A stretch of 64,000 bases of DNA. Source: JACVRW01 sp963751835 (GTDB lineage Bacteria; Actinomycetota; Thermoleophilia; Solirubrobacterales; Thermoleophilaceae). This document shows, piece by piece, positions 42,400 to 49,684 of the stretch (its first letter is position 1; every line of letters begins with the position of its first letter). Made by a program: the position numbers and the translations under genes. The notes below the pieces were generated by a model that was not told where the DNA came from, ran no database searches, and was given only the letters and a program-made list of their open reading frames with translations. Where the stretch lies: contig CAVVWD010000029.1 of the NCBI GenBank assembly GCA_963751835.1, forward strand, positions 65,054-129,053. The letters run 5' to 3'.

Positions 42400-42807
42400 A
42401 TGAGAGTCAAGATCGCAAGCCTCGCCGTTCTCGCCGCCGTGCTGATGGCCACCGCCGCCGCCGGCCCCGCCGGAGCGGCCGCTCCGGCGCAGGCCCAGAC
42501 CGCGTTCGACGGCACGGTCGTCTCGAAGAACACGAACAACCGCTCGTTCCGTCTCCGCGACGCCGAACGCGGCACCGTGCGCATCTACGTCACGCGCAAC
42601 ACCCGCTTCGAGCGCGTGAACGGCTTCGCCGGCCTCAAGGTCGGGGCGCGGAACATCGAGTCGATCGTCCGCAAGCGGAACGGCCGCTGGATCGCCCTCG
42701 AGGTCGAGCGCTCAGGGCGAGTGGCTGACGACCGCGGCCGCGACGACAGTCGCGGTGGTGGCGACAACCGCGGCGGGGCCGACGACCGCGGCCCTGACGA
42801 CCACTAG
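42400..42807 (+). CDS. secreted protein with OB-like domain and charged Asp/Arg/Gly tail
   Basis: GGAGG at 42387-42391 fixes ATG 42400. The 135-residue product has a signal peptide (LAVLAAVLMATAAAGPAGAA). A small beta domain follows (FDGTVVSKNTNNRSFRLRD, YVTRNTRFERVNGFAGLKVG, RWIALEVER), like DUF5666/OB-fold secreted proteins. The tail is low-complexity and rich in DDRG and DNRGG units. It is probably exported to the cell surface; the function is unknown. Confidence 0.72.
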   Translation: MRVKIASLAVLAAVLMATAAAGPAGAAAPAQAQTAFDGTVVSKNTNNRSFRLRDAERGTVRIYVTRNTRFERVNGFAGLKVGARNIESIVRKRNGRWIALEVERSGRVADDRGRDDSRGGGDNRGGADDRGPDDH

Positions 42808-42813
42808 CACCAA

Positions 42814-42845
42814 GCGCGCGCGTCCGCACCTGGCGGGCGCGCGCG
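42814..42845. terminator. strong GC hairpin between convergent genes
   Basis: GCGCGCGCGTCCGC is complementary to GCGGGCGCGCGC with a two-base bulge around an ACCTG loop. It sits between the stops of the secreted-protein gene and the TetR-SpoIIE gene and could end both transcripts; no T-tract is present. Confidence 0.45.
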
Positions 42846-42849
42846 TGTG

Positions 42850-44274
42850 TCACTGAACCGAGACGCAGACGGCCGTGGCGTCGTCCGTGAGCTCCCCCTC
42901 GGATGCCTCCAGCACCGCGCGGTGGATCTCGCGGACGGTGTCCGCCGCGGTTCCGCGCTCGGAGCGCTGCGCGGCCTCGGTCAGGCCCTCGGCACCGAGG
43001 CCCGCCTTTCCCTTGCCGCACTTGATCACACCGTCGGAGACGATCACGAGCCGGTCGCCCCGGGTCAGGGTCGTCGATCGCTCGGCCGGCTTGGGGCTGG
43101 CCCGGCCCCCCAGGCCGTGCCCTTCACGAGTTCGGATGTGCTCGACCTCGTGGCCGTCGCGCAGGATCACCGGCGCCACGTGCCCGCAGTTGGCGATGCT
43201 CAGGTCGTGGGTGGCCGGATCCCAGTGGGCCACGACGGCGGTCATCTCGGCCCTGGGCCCGGGCAGCTCGCGCAGGGCCTGGTGCATCACCACGAGCGCC
43301 TCCCCAGGGCCCGCCCCGCTGCGCCTGCTCGCGCGCAGTGCACCCAGGGCCACCGCGCTGCTGGCGACCGCCCGGGTCGAATCTCCCAGCCCGTCGGCCA
43401 CGGTCACCCACACGCCGTCGCTGTTCTCGACGACGTCGAACCAGTCTCCTGCCACCTCGTAGGTGGGGAGGACGTTCCCGGCGATCTCTCCGCCGGTCAC
43501 GCGGGAAATTCGAGGCGGCAGGAGGCTCTGCTGGATCTCGGCGGCGGCCTTCGGCTGCTTGCGCCGCTGGGACGAGGCGAAGGCGTCCGAGTAGCGGTCG
43601 GCGAGAGTTATCGCGGCAGCCGCCTGGCGGGCGAGCTCGGTCAGTGGCTCCGCGGGCCGTCCGAAAGTGACCATCACTCCGTTCGCGCGTCCGCGCAGCC
43701 AAAGCGCGTAGACCTCGATCCCGGGGAACTTGGACAGTTGCTCCCGCAGCTGTGACAGCCCGTCGGCGTCGAGCTCAGGCCCGATCGCCAGCGGAGCCTC
43801 GAGCTTGCGCCCCATTCGCTCGGGTCCGGCCATGTGAAGGAGATGCGTCCCGTCGATGTCGAGGACGTACAAGGCCACTGGCACCTTGGCAACGCGCTGG
43901 GCCTCGGCGACGAGCTGCTCGGGAAGCACCGCGGGCGGCACGACATCGAAGACCTGGATCGCGTCCAGGCTGACCGCTCGCCCACGCCCGAGGCGGCCCG
44001 TGGGCAGGACCTGCTCCGGCCTCTCGAGAGCCGTGTCTTGCGGCCGCTCCCGCAGCGCGGCGATCAGGTCGTCGCGGCTCGGGAAGCGTCGGTAGAGGGT
44101 CGAGCGCGCGACGCCCGCCGCCGCGGCGATGTCCGCGAGCGTGGCCGACGGTGAGTGCTCGAGCATCCGCTCGGCTGCGTCCAGGATGCGCTCGCGGTTT
44201 CGAAGCGCGTCGGCTCGTCGGAGCTCGTTCTGTTTGCTCGGCGGCAAGGCGGTCACTGTCGCGGTTGCGGCCAC
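42850..44274 (-). CDS. TetR-type HTH fused to SpoIIE/PP2C phosphatase
   Basis: This 474-residue protein starts with a TetR DNA-binding domain (ALRNRERILDAAERMLEHSP, then AAAGVARSTLYRRFPSRDDL). Instead of a ligand-binding TetR core, a GAF-like middle region follows (about residues 105-235). The C-terminal half is a SpoIIE phosphatase with its metal residues: AGDWFDVVE, VADGLGDSTRAV, LVIVSDGVI and TDDATAVCV. It could bind DNA and dephosphorylate an anti-anti-sigma factor. It is divergent from the envelope operon at 44411. Confidence 0.85.
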   Translation of the reverse strand: MAATATVTALPPSKQNELRRADALRNRERILDAAERMLEHSPSATLADIAAAAGVARSTLYRRFPSRDDLIAALRERPQDTALERPEQVLPTGRLGRGRAVSLDAIQVFDVVPPAVLPEQLVAEAQRVAKVPVALYVLDIDGTHLLHMAGPERMGRKLEAPLAIGPELDADGLSQLREQLSKFPGIEVYALWLRGRANGVMVTFGRPAEPLTELARQAAAAITLADRYSDAFASSQRRKQPKAAAEIQQSLLPPRISRVTGGEIAGNVLPTYEVAGDWFDVVENSDGVWVTVADGLGDSTRAVASSAVALGALRASRRSGAGPGEALVVMHQALRELPGPRAEMTAVVAHWDPATHDLSIANCGHVAPVILRDGHEVEHIRTREGHGLGGRASPKPAERSTTLTRGDRLVIVSDGVIKCGKGKAGLGAEGLTEAAQRSERGTAADTVREIHRAVLEASEGELTDDATAVCVSVQ

Positions 44275-44305
44275 ATCATCGCGGCTCAGGGCACGAAGTG
44301 GGACA

Positions 44306-44322
44306 GCCTGTCGCAGACAGGC
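44306..44322. promoter_or_regulatory. candidate operator of the TetR-SpoIIE regulator
   Basis: GCCTGTC-GCA-GACAGGC is a perfect 7-3-7 inverted repeat; an outer imperfect extension (GGGACA and GTCTCA) lengthens the dyad. It lies midway in the 136-base gap between the divergent regulator and the 44411 operon. Confidence 0.55.
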
Positions 44323-44410
44323 GTCTCAGTTGCGCCCTGGTCCGGATTCAGCGGGCGCACAAGCGGCTACCTGTACCTGGGACTTGAAGATGCATCAAAG
44401 GAGAGAGGTG

Positions 44411-44893
44411 ATGGAACAAAGCGTCGAAACCGCCCCACCGCAGGCGGAGGCCACGGACAAGGCCAAGGAGCTCGCGGGCAAGGCTCAGGAGCGGATCGGG
44501 GAGGCCGGCGACCAGGCGCGCGGGCGCCTGCGTGACCAGGTCGACCAGCGCTCGACGGAGGCAGGCGAACGCGTCCAGTCGATGGCCGGCGACACCCGCT
44601 CGGTAGCCGAAGAGCTGCGCCGCCAGGGCAAGGATGCTCCAGCCCGGTACGTCGAGCAGGCCGCCGAGCGCGCCGACCGGATGGGTCAGTGGCTGCGCGA
44701 TTCCGACGGCGATCGCATCTTGAGCGACGTCGAGGACTTCGCGCGCCGCAAGCCGTGGGCAATCGCGGCCGGTGGGCTGGCACTGGGCTTCACCGCCTCG
44801 CGGCTGCTCAAAGCCTCGAGCGGCGAGCGCTACCGCCGGATGGGTAGCGACGACACGCCGCGGCTCGACGGCGGGCCGGCCCCGCAGGCCTGA
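44411..44893 (+). CDS. Ala/Glu/Arg-rich coiled-coil protein with C-terminal membrane segment
   Basis: AGGAGAGAGG precedes ATG 44411. The 160-residue product is a long, charged amphipathic helix (KAKELAGKAQERIGEAGDQA, SMAGDTRSVAEELRRQGKD), like apolipoprotein or late-embryogenesis-type repeats. One membrane segment (KPWAIAAGGLALGFTASRLL) and a basic tail follow. This is the usual companion of holin-X and DUF3618 proteins. It is the first gene of the four-gene envelope operon. Confidence 0.72.
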   Translation: MEQSVETAPPQAEATDKAKELAGKAQERIGEAGDQARGRLRDQVDQRSTEAGERVQSMAGDTRSVAEELRRQGKDAPARYVEQAAERADRMGQWLRDSDGDRILSDVEDFARRKPWAIAAGGLALGFTASRLLKASSGERYRRMGSDDTPRLDGGPAPQA

Positions 44894-44896
44894 GCG

Positions 44897-45316
44897 ATGA
44901 CGGTGTCGAGAGAGAACGACCTGCGCGACCACTCGACGGCCGAGCTGCTCAAGCGGCTCTCCGACGAGACCACCACGCTCGTCAAGCAAGAGCTCGAGCT
45001 CGCCAAGGCGGAGCTTCAGGAGAAGGGAAAACAGGCGGGCATCGGAGCAGGCATGTTCGGCGGCGCAGGGCTGTTCGCGGTCGGCGCATTCGCCGCGCTC
45101 ACTGCCGCCGTGATCGCGGCGCTCGAGCTCGCTCTATCGCTGTGGCTCGCGGCGCTGATCGTGGCGGTTGTCTACGCCGCGGTGGCCGCGGTCCTGGCGA
45201 TGCGCGGCAAGAAGAAAGTAAAGGAAGCCGCTCCACCGGTTCCGGAGCAGGCCAAGGACAGCATCAAGGAGGACGTGGAATGGGCGAAGACCCGCGCCAG
45301 ATCAGGCAGGACATAG
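44897..45316 (+). CDS. actinobacterial holin-X/phage-holin-superfamily membrane protein
   Basis: This 139-residue protein has the helix STAELLKRLSDETTTLVKQE, then LELAKAELQEKGKQAGIGAG. Two membrane segments follow (GAFAALTAAVIAALELAL and ALIVAVVYAAVAAVLAM) and a Lys-rich tail. The layout matches the Act holin-X/DUF1469 family. Despite its name it is chromosomal and not evidence for a prophage. It probably serves the membrane under stress. It lies three bases after its neighbour. Confidence 0.85.
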   Translation: MTVSRENDLRDHSTAELLKRLSDETTTLVKQELELAKAELQEKGKQAGIGAGMFGGAGLFAVGAFAALTAAVIAALELALSLWLAALIVAVVYAAVAAVLAMRGKKKVKEAAPPVPEQAKDSIKEDVEWAKTRARSGRT

Positions 45317-45759
45317 ACGACACACGCGATCGCATGGGCGACACCGTCGAGGCGCTCGGACACAAGACCGATGTCAGCGGCCGCGCCAAGGAAGCGGTCT
45401 CGGGAAAGGTGGAGGCGGTCCGCGCGAAGGTCTCCGGAGCCACACCCGACGCCGGGGAAGGCGCGCGGCGGGCGACCGGTATCGCAAAGGAGAATCCGCT
45501 CGGGCTCGGCATCGGCGCGGTCGCCGTCGGCTTCATCGCCGGGCTGCTGGTCCCGTCCACGAAGGTCGAGGACGAGAAGATCGGCCCGCTTGCGGACGAG
45601 GTAAAGGCGAAGGCCAAGGAGACGGGCGAGGAGGCCATCGAGCGAGGCAAGCAGGTCGCCGGCGAAGCGGCGGAGACCGCGAAGCAGGCGGGACGCGAGC
45701 AGGCCGAGGCCCTTCGCGACAGCGCACAGGACAAGGCCCGCGAGGCGCAGGCGAGATGA
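45280..45759 (+). CDS. DUF3618 family membrane-associated protein
   Basis: AAGGAGG lies before ATG 45280, within the end of the holin gene (37-base overlap). The 159-residue product starts RQIRQDIDDTRDRMGDTVEA, the DUF3618 signature. It then has an Ala/Lys-rich helix, one membrane segment (LGIGAVAVGFIAGLLVPST) and a C-terminal run of Lys/Glu/Ala heptad-like repeats. Family members occur with holin-X proteins in actinobacteria; their function is unknown. The stop overlaps the BrkB start. Confidence 0.85.
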   Translation: MGEDPRQIRQDIDDTRDRMGDTVEALGHKTDVSGRAKEAVSGKVEAVRAKVSGATPDAGEGARRATGIAKENPLGLGIGAVAVGFIAGLLVPSTKVEDEKIGPLADEVKAKAKETGEEAIERGKQVAGEAAETAKQAGREQAEALRDSAQDKAREAQAR

Positions 45760-46721
45760 AGCAGTCCGGCCGGCGGCCCGAGGGTCCGCCCCATGCTCGC
45801 AAGGGCGGAATCGTCCAGACCGTCAAGCGCACGATCGCCGAGTTCAAGGAGGACAACCTCAGCGACTCGGCCGCGGCGCTCACCTACTACTCGGTGCTCT
45901 CGATCTTCCCGGCGCTGATCGCGCTGGTCTCGATCGTCGGCCTGGTGGGCGATCCGAAGACCGTCACCAACGCGCTGACCGACGTGGTCAGCTCGATCGG
46001 ACCGGCCTCGGCAGTGGACACGTTCAAGGGTCCGATCGAGGAGACCACGAGCAGCCGCGGCAGCGCGGGCGTCCTCCTGATCGTGGGAATCGCCACGGCA
46101 CTCTGGACCGCATCCGGCTACGTGGGGGCGTTCATGCGAGCCTCGAACCTGATCTACGAGGTGGAGGAAGGGCGCTCATTCGTCAAGCTGCGCCCGCTGC
46201 AGATGCTCGTCACGCTGGTACTGGTCCTGCTGCTGGCATTGGTCCTGGTGGCGCTCGTCCTCACGGGACCGGTCGCCGAGCAGGTCGGCTCGGCGGTCGG
46301 GCTCAGCAGCGCGGCGGTCACGGTCTGGAACATCGCCAAGTGGCCGGTGCTGCTCGCGATGGTCCTGTTCATGATCGCGCTGCTGTACTACTCGTCGCCG
46401 AACGCGAAGCTGCCCGGCTTCAAATGGGTCACGCCGGGCAGCTTGCTGGCGATCGTCGTCTGGCTCATCGCCTCGGCTGCCTTCGCGTTCTACGTCGCCA
46501 ACTTCGGCTCCTACAACAAGACCTATGGGGCGCTTGGCGGCGTGGTGGTGTTCCTCGTCTGGCTCTGGATCACCAACGTGGCCATCCTGCTCGGCGCCGA
46601 GCTGAACGCCGAGCGCGAGCGCAGCAGGGAGCTCGAGCGGGGCATTCCGGGCGCGGAGCGCGAGCTCCAGCTCGAGCACCGCAGCGAGCCGAAGAGGAGA
46701 AAGCGGGCTCGCACGGCATAA
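45756..46721 (+). CDS. YihY/BrkB-family inner-membrane protein
   Basis: This 321-residue protein has the YihY hallmarks: LSDSAAALTYYSVLSIFPALIALVS split over the first membrane segment, ALWTASGYVGAFMRASNLIYEV, PNAKLPGFKWVTPGSLLAI, and NFGSYNKTYGALGGVVVFLVWLWIT in the last helices. Six membrane segments are likely. The C-terminal tail is highly charged. The family was once misnamed RNase BN; its activity is unsettled. It completes the envelope operon (ATGA overlap with the DUF3618 gene). A strong hairpin follows. Confidence 0.87.
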   Translation: MKQSGRRPEGPPHARKGGIVQTVKRTIAEFKEDNLSDSAAALTYYSVLSIFPALIALVSIVGLVGDPKTVTNALTDVVSSIGPASAVDTFKGPIEETTSSRGSAGVLLIVGIATALWTASGYVGAFMRASNLIYEVEEGRSFVKLRPLQMLVTLVLVLLLALVLVALVLTGPVAEQVGSAVGLSSAAVTVWNIAKWPVLLAMVLFMIALLYYSSPNAKLPGFKWVTPGSLLAIVVWLIASAAFAFYVANFGSYNKTYGALGGVVVFLVWLWITNVAILLGAELNAERERSRELERGIPGAERELQLEHRSEPKRRKRARTA

Positions 46722-46734
46722 CCCCCTCCCCCGG

Positions 46735-46767
46735 CCGTCCGGCAACCCGGCCCGGGTTGCCGGACGG
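46735..46767 (+). terminator. long perfect hairpin between brkB and ku
   Basis: CCGTCCGGCAACCCGG is followed, after one base, by its exact complement, giving a stem of about 14 bp. No T-tract is present. It is the most stable hairpin seen in the window and probably separates the envelope operon from the ku genes. Confidence 0.6.
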
Positions 46768-46789
46768 CTCCCCCGGGTATCGCCGGAAC

Positions 46790-47563
46790 ATGGCTCCGCG
46801 CTCGATCTGGAACGGCACCATCACGTTCGGCCTCGTGAATGTGCCGATCAAGCTGTACACGGCCACCGAGTCGAAGACGGTCAGCTTCAACGAGGTGCAC
46901 GCCAAGGACGGCGCACGGATCGAGCACCGGCGGATCTGCTCCAAGGAGGGCAAGGAGGTCGACTACGACGAGGTCGTGAAGGGCTACGAGGTGTCGGAGA
47001 ACACCTACGTCGTCCTCGAGAAGGACGAGGTCAAGGCGGCGGCGGGCGAGCGCGGCAAGGTTGTCCACCTCGAGGAGTTCGTCGACGCGAGCGAGATCGA
47101 TCCCGTCTTCCACGACAAGACCTACTACGTCGGCTCACGGGAGGCGGAGGACGCCTACCGGCTGCTCCACGAGGCGCTGCGCCGCTCCGGCCGCGCCGGG
47201 ATCGGCCGCTTCACCTTCCACGATCGCGAGTACCTCGTGGCGGTGCGGGCGCTCGACGACGTGATCGCGATGCACACGCTGCGCTTCCACGACGAGGTCG
47301 CCGATCCGGATGACCTCGAGATCGATCTCGGCCGGGGCAAGCCCTCCAAGCGCGAGATCGACATGGCGGCGAAGCTGGTCGACTCACTCGAGGAGGACTT
47401 CAAGCCCGAGCGCTACGAGGACAGCTATCGCCAGGCGGTACTCGACCTCATCAAACGCAAGGCCGCGGGCAAAGAGATCGACCTGGTGGCGCAGGAGGAG
47501 CCTGAGCACGGCGACGACCTCGCGGCCGCGCTTGAGGCGAGCCTCGGGAACGGGAGGCCCTAG
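46790..47563 (+). CDS. ku: Ku end-joining protein, first copy
   Basis: From ATG 46790 the protein has 257 residues. The Ku core is complete: RSIWNGTITFGLVNVPIKLY, IEHRRICSKEGKEV, YEVSENTYVVLEKDE, YYVGSREAEDAYRLLHEAL and FHDREYLVAVRAL. It ends shortly after the core with an acidic tail and has no basic or SAP extension. Bacterial Ku binds DNA ends as a ring and recruits a ligase. The second ku gene starts three bases after its stop. Confidence 0.93.
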   Translation: MAPRSIWNGTITFGLVNVPIKLYTATESKTVSFNEVHAKDGARIEHRRICSKEGKEVDYDEVVKGYEVSENTYVVLEKDEVKAAAGERGKVVHLEEFVDASEIDPVFHDKTYYVGSREAEDAYRLLHEALRRSGRAGIGRFTFHDREYLVAVRALDDVIAMHTLRFHDEVADPDDLEIDLGRGKPSKREIDMAAKLVDSLEEDFKPERYEDSYRQAVLDLIKRKAAGKEIDLVAQEEPEHGDDLAAALEASLGNGRP

Positions 47564-47565
47564 CC

Positions 47566-48498
47566 ATGCCCCGCGCTCTGTGGTCAGGCTCGCTCAGCTT
47601 CGGCCTGGTCAACGTACCGGTGCAGCTCGTGAGCGCCGCACGTGACCTCGGCTACCACTTCCACGAGCTGCACGAGAAGGACGACGCCAGGATCGAGCAG
47701 CACCGGTTCTGCTCTGAGGAGGACGCCGAGGTGATGTGGGAGGAGGTGGCCCACAGCTACGACCTGGACGGCAAGCAGGTGATCGTGACCGACGAGGAGC
47801 TCGGCTCAGTCGAGCCGCGCAAGACGCGCACGATCGACATCGAGGCGTTCGTCCAGCTCGCCGATGTGGATCCGGTCTACTTCGACCACCCCTACTTCCT
47901 CGTGCCCGCCGGAGACAGCGAGGGAACGCTGCGCGCGTACCGGCTGCTCGTCGAGGTGATGGGGCGCACCGAGCGCGTCGCGCTGGGACGGTTCGTGATG
48001 CGAACCAAGGAGTACCTCGCCGCCGTGCGCGCCCGCGAGGGGGCGCTGCTTCTCACCACGATGCGCTTCCACGACGAGGTTCGCCCGACCCAGCCGATTC
48101 CGACCGGTGGAAAGAAGCCCGCCAAGAAGCAGCTCGACAGCGCCGTCGCGCTGATCGAGGCGCTCGCGACGGATTGGGAGCCCGCTCGCTACGAGGACTG
48201 CTATCGCGAGCGCCTCGGACGCGTGATCGAGAGCAAGCGCAAGCGCAGGAAGATCGAGGCGCCCAAGCCCGAGAAGGAACCGGCGCCCGTTCCCGACCTG
48301 ATGGACGCGCTCCAGCGCGCGATCGACAACGTGCGCGCGGGCAGGAACGTGAGGGCCGAGCCCGAGGACGGCGACGCCGAGCTCGACGGCCTGAGCCGCG
48401 ACGAGCTCTACGAGCGGGCCCAGGAGGAACAGATCCCGGGGCGCACCAAGATGTCTAAGAAGGAGCTGGTGAAGGCCCTCACCGAGGCCGGGAAGTAG
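47566..48498 (+). CDS. ku: Ku end-joining protein, second copy with C-terminal Rho_N/SAP-like module
   Basis: This 310-residue protein has the Ku core (ALWSGSLSFGLVNVPVQLVS, EDAEVMWEEVAHSYDLDGKQ, MRTKEYLAAVRAREGALLL). A Lys-rich stretch (KRKRRKIEAPKPEKEP) comes next, then a short module near the end (GLSRDELYERAQEEQIPGRT, KMSKKELVKALTE) like the Rho N-terminal or SAP fold. The two copies are well diverged, so a heterodimer or separate roles is possible. No LigD gene is in the window; the LigB-type ligase is 16 kb away. Confidence 0.93.
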   Translation: MPRALWSGSLSFGLVNVPVQLVSAARDLGYHFHELHEKDDARIEQHRFCSEEDAEVMWEEVAHSYDLDGKQVIVTDEELGSVEPRKTRTIDIEAFVQLADVDPVYFDHPYFLVPAGDSEGTLRAYRLLVEVMGRTERVALGRFVMRTKEYLAAVRAREGALLLTTMRFHDEVRPTQPIPTGGKKPAKKQLDSAVALIEALATDWEPARYEDCYRERLGRVIESKRKRRKIEAPKPEKEPAPVPDLMDALQRAIDNVRAGRNVRAEPEDGDAELDGLSRDELYERAQEEQIPGRTKMSKKELVKALTEAGK

Positions 48499-48576
48499 GC
48501 CCGGCGCCGTGCGAACACCGATGAGTTTTCGCGCCCCACGCGGTCACCTCAGTAAGCAACGCGGAAGGAGGGCACC

Positions 48577-49323
48577 ATGAGCCTCCCGAGAATCGCCTCA
48601 CGAGACGACTGGCTTGCGGCCCGCAAGGAGCTGCTGGCCAAGGAGAAGGAGCTGACCATGCGGCGCGACTCGCTCAACGTAGAGCGACGCAACCTGCCGA
48701 TGGTGAAGATCGAGAAGGACTACCTCTTCGAGGGGCCCGACGGGCCGGCGACGCTGCCGGACCTGTTCGAGGGCCGCAGCCAGCTGATCATCGGGCACTT
48801 CATGTTCAACCCCGAGTGGGAGGACGGCTGCCCGAGCTGCTCGGCGGGAGCCGCCGAGGTCGCCGATGGGCTGCTCGAGCATCTGCACGCACGCGACACC
48901 TCGTTCGCCTACGTATCGCGGGCGCCGATCGAGAAGATCGAGCGCTACAAGGCCAAGAAGGGCTGGGACTTCCGCTGGTACTCGTCCTATGGCAGCGACT
49001 TCAACTACGACTTCGACGTGACCGTGGACGAGTCGGTCAAGCCCGCCGTCTACAACTACAAGAGCAAGGCCGAGCACGAGCAGGCCGGCACGGGCTACTA
49101 CTTCGAGGGCGAGCAGCCGATCGAGGAGCCCGGCACGAGCTGCTTCCTGCGCGTCGGCGATGACGTCTTCCACACCTACTCGACCTTCGGGCGCGGCGCC
49201 GAGATGATGGGGGGCTCCTACTACTGGCTCGACCTCACGGCGCTGGGGAGACAGGAGGACTGGGAGGAGCCCAAGGGCCGCGCGGCGAGCGTGCACGCCG
49301 CGAGCCCGGATTTCGCGACCTGA
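48577..49323 (+). CDS. DUF899 thioredoxin-like protein (second copy)
   Basis: GGAAGGAGG precedes ATG 48577. The 248-residue product repeats the DUF899 order: SRDDWLAARKELLAKEKELT, KDYLFEGPDGPATLPDLFEG, the CPSC pair in EDGCPSCSAGAAEVADGL, and YVSRAPIEKIERYKAKKGWD. It carries an insert of about 30 residues (VYNYKSKAEHEQAGTGYYF) absent from the copy at 28819. It follows the ku genes by 78 bases. Its redox role is unproved. Confidence 0.87.
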   Translation: MSLPRIASRDDWLAARKELLAKEKELTMRRDSLNVERRNLPMVKIEKDYLFEGPDGPATLPDLFEGRSQLIIGHFMFNPEWEDGCPSCSAGAAEVADGLLEHLHARDTSFAYVSRAPIEKIERYKAKKGWDFRWYSSYGSDFNYDFDVTVDESVKPAVYNYKSKAEHEQAGTGYYFEGEQPIEEPGTSCFLRVGDDVFHTYSTFGRGAEMMGGSYYWLDLTALGRQEDWEEPKGRAASVHAASPDFAT

Positions 49324-49348
49324 CTAGTGATCCGTCATCCTCGGCGGC

Positions 49349-49684
49349 GTGATCGCTCGTCGCTGGAGGGGCTGGGCGGAGGGCCAGGCGAATGCCGACG
49401 CCTACGCGGCGCATTTCGAGAGCGCCGTGCGGCCACGGCTCGACGGCACCGACGGCTTCCTCGGCGCGACGCTCGAGCGCGTCGAGGGCCCCGATGGGCG
49501 CACGGAGATCGTCGTCGTGACGCGCTGGGCATCGATGGACGCCATCCGGGCGTTCGCGGCTGACGAAGTCGACGTCGCCGTCGTCGAGCCCGATGCGCGC
49601 GCCTTGCTCACCGACTTCGACACGAAGGTGCGGCACATCGAGTTAGGCGACGAGAACGTGCACGGCCACCTCGAGCTGAGATGA
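49349..49684 (+). CDS. antibiotic-biosynthesis-monooxygenase (ABM) fold protein
   Basis: This 111-residue protein has the ABM pattern MIARRWRGWAEGQANADAYA, FESAVRPRLDGTDGFLGATL, EIVVVTRWASMDAIRAFAAD and a final strand. ABM-fold proteins are small dimers, some cofactor-free monooxygenases, others isomerases or mutarotase-like. The stop overlaps the alcohol dehydrogenase start (ATGA, 49681-49684), so it belongs to that operon. Confidence 0.78.
   Translation: MIARRWRGWAEGQANADAYAAHFESAVRPRLDGTDGFLGATLERVEGPDGRTEIVVVTRWASMDAIRAFAADEVDVAVVEPDARALLTDFDTKVRHIELGDENVHGHLELR

Noticed and set aside
44897..45316. Prophage or lysis cassette suggested by the holin-like protein
   Set aside because: No endolysin, capsid, portal, integrase or attachment site is nearby. 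The family is a normal chromosomal component in actinobacteria.
44411..45759. Repeat array, from the Ala/Lys/Glu-rich repeats in the coiled-coil and DUF3618 genes
   Set aside because: The repetition is at the protein level (heptad-like helices); no identical DNA repeats or spacers are present, so neither CRISPR nor a tandem array is called.
46735..46767. Mobile REP-like palindrome
   Set aside because: Only one copy was noticed in the window, and its place right after an operon end fits a terminator better.
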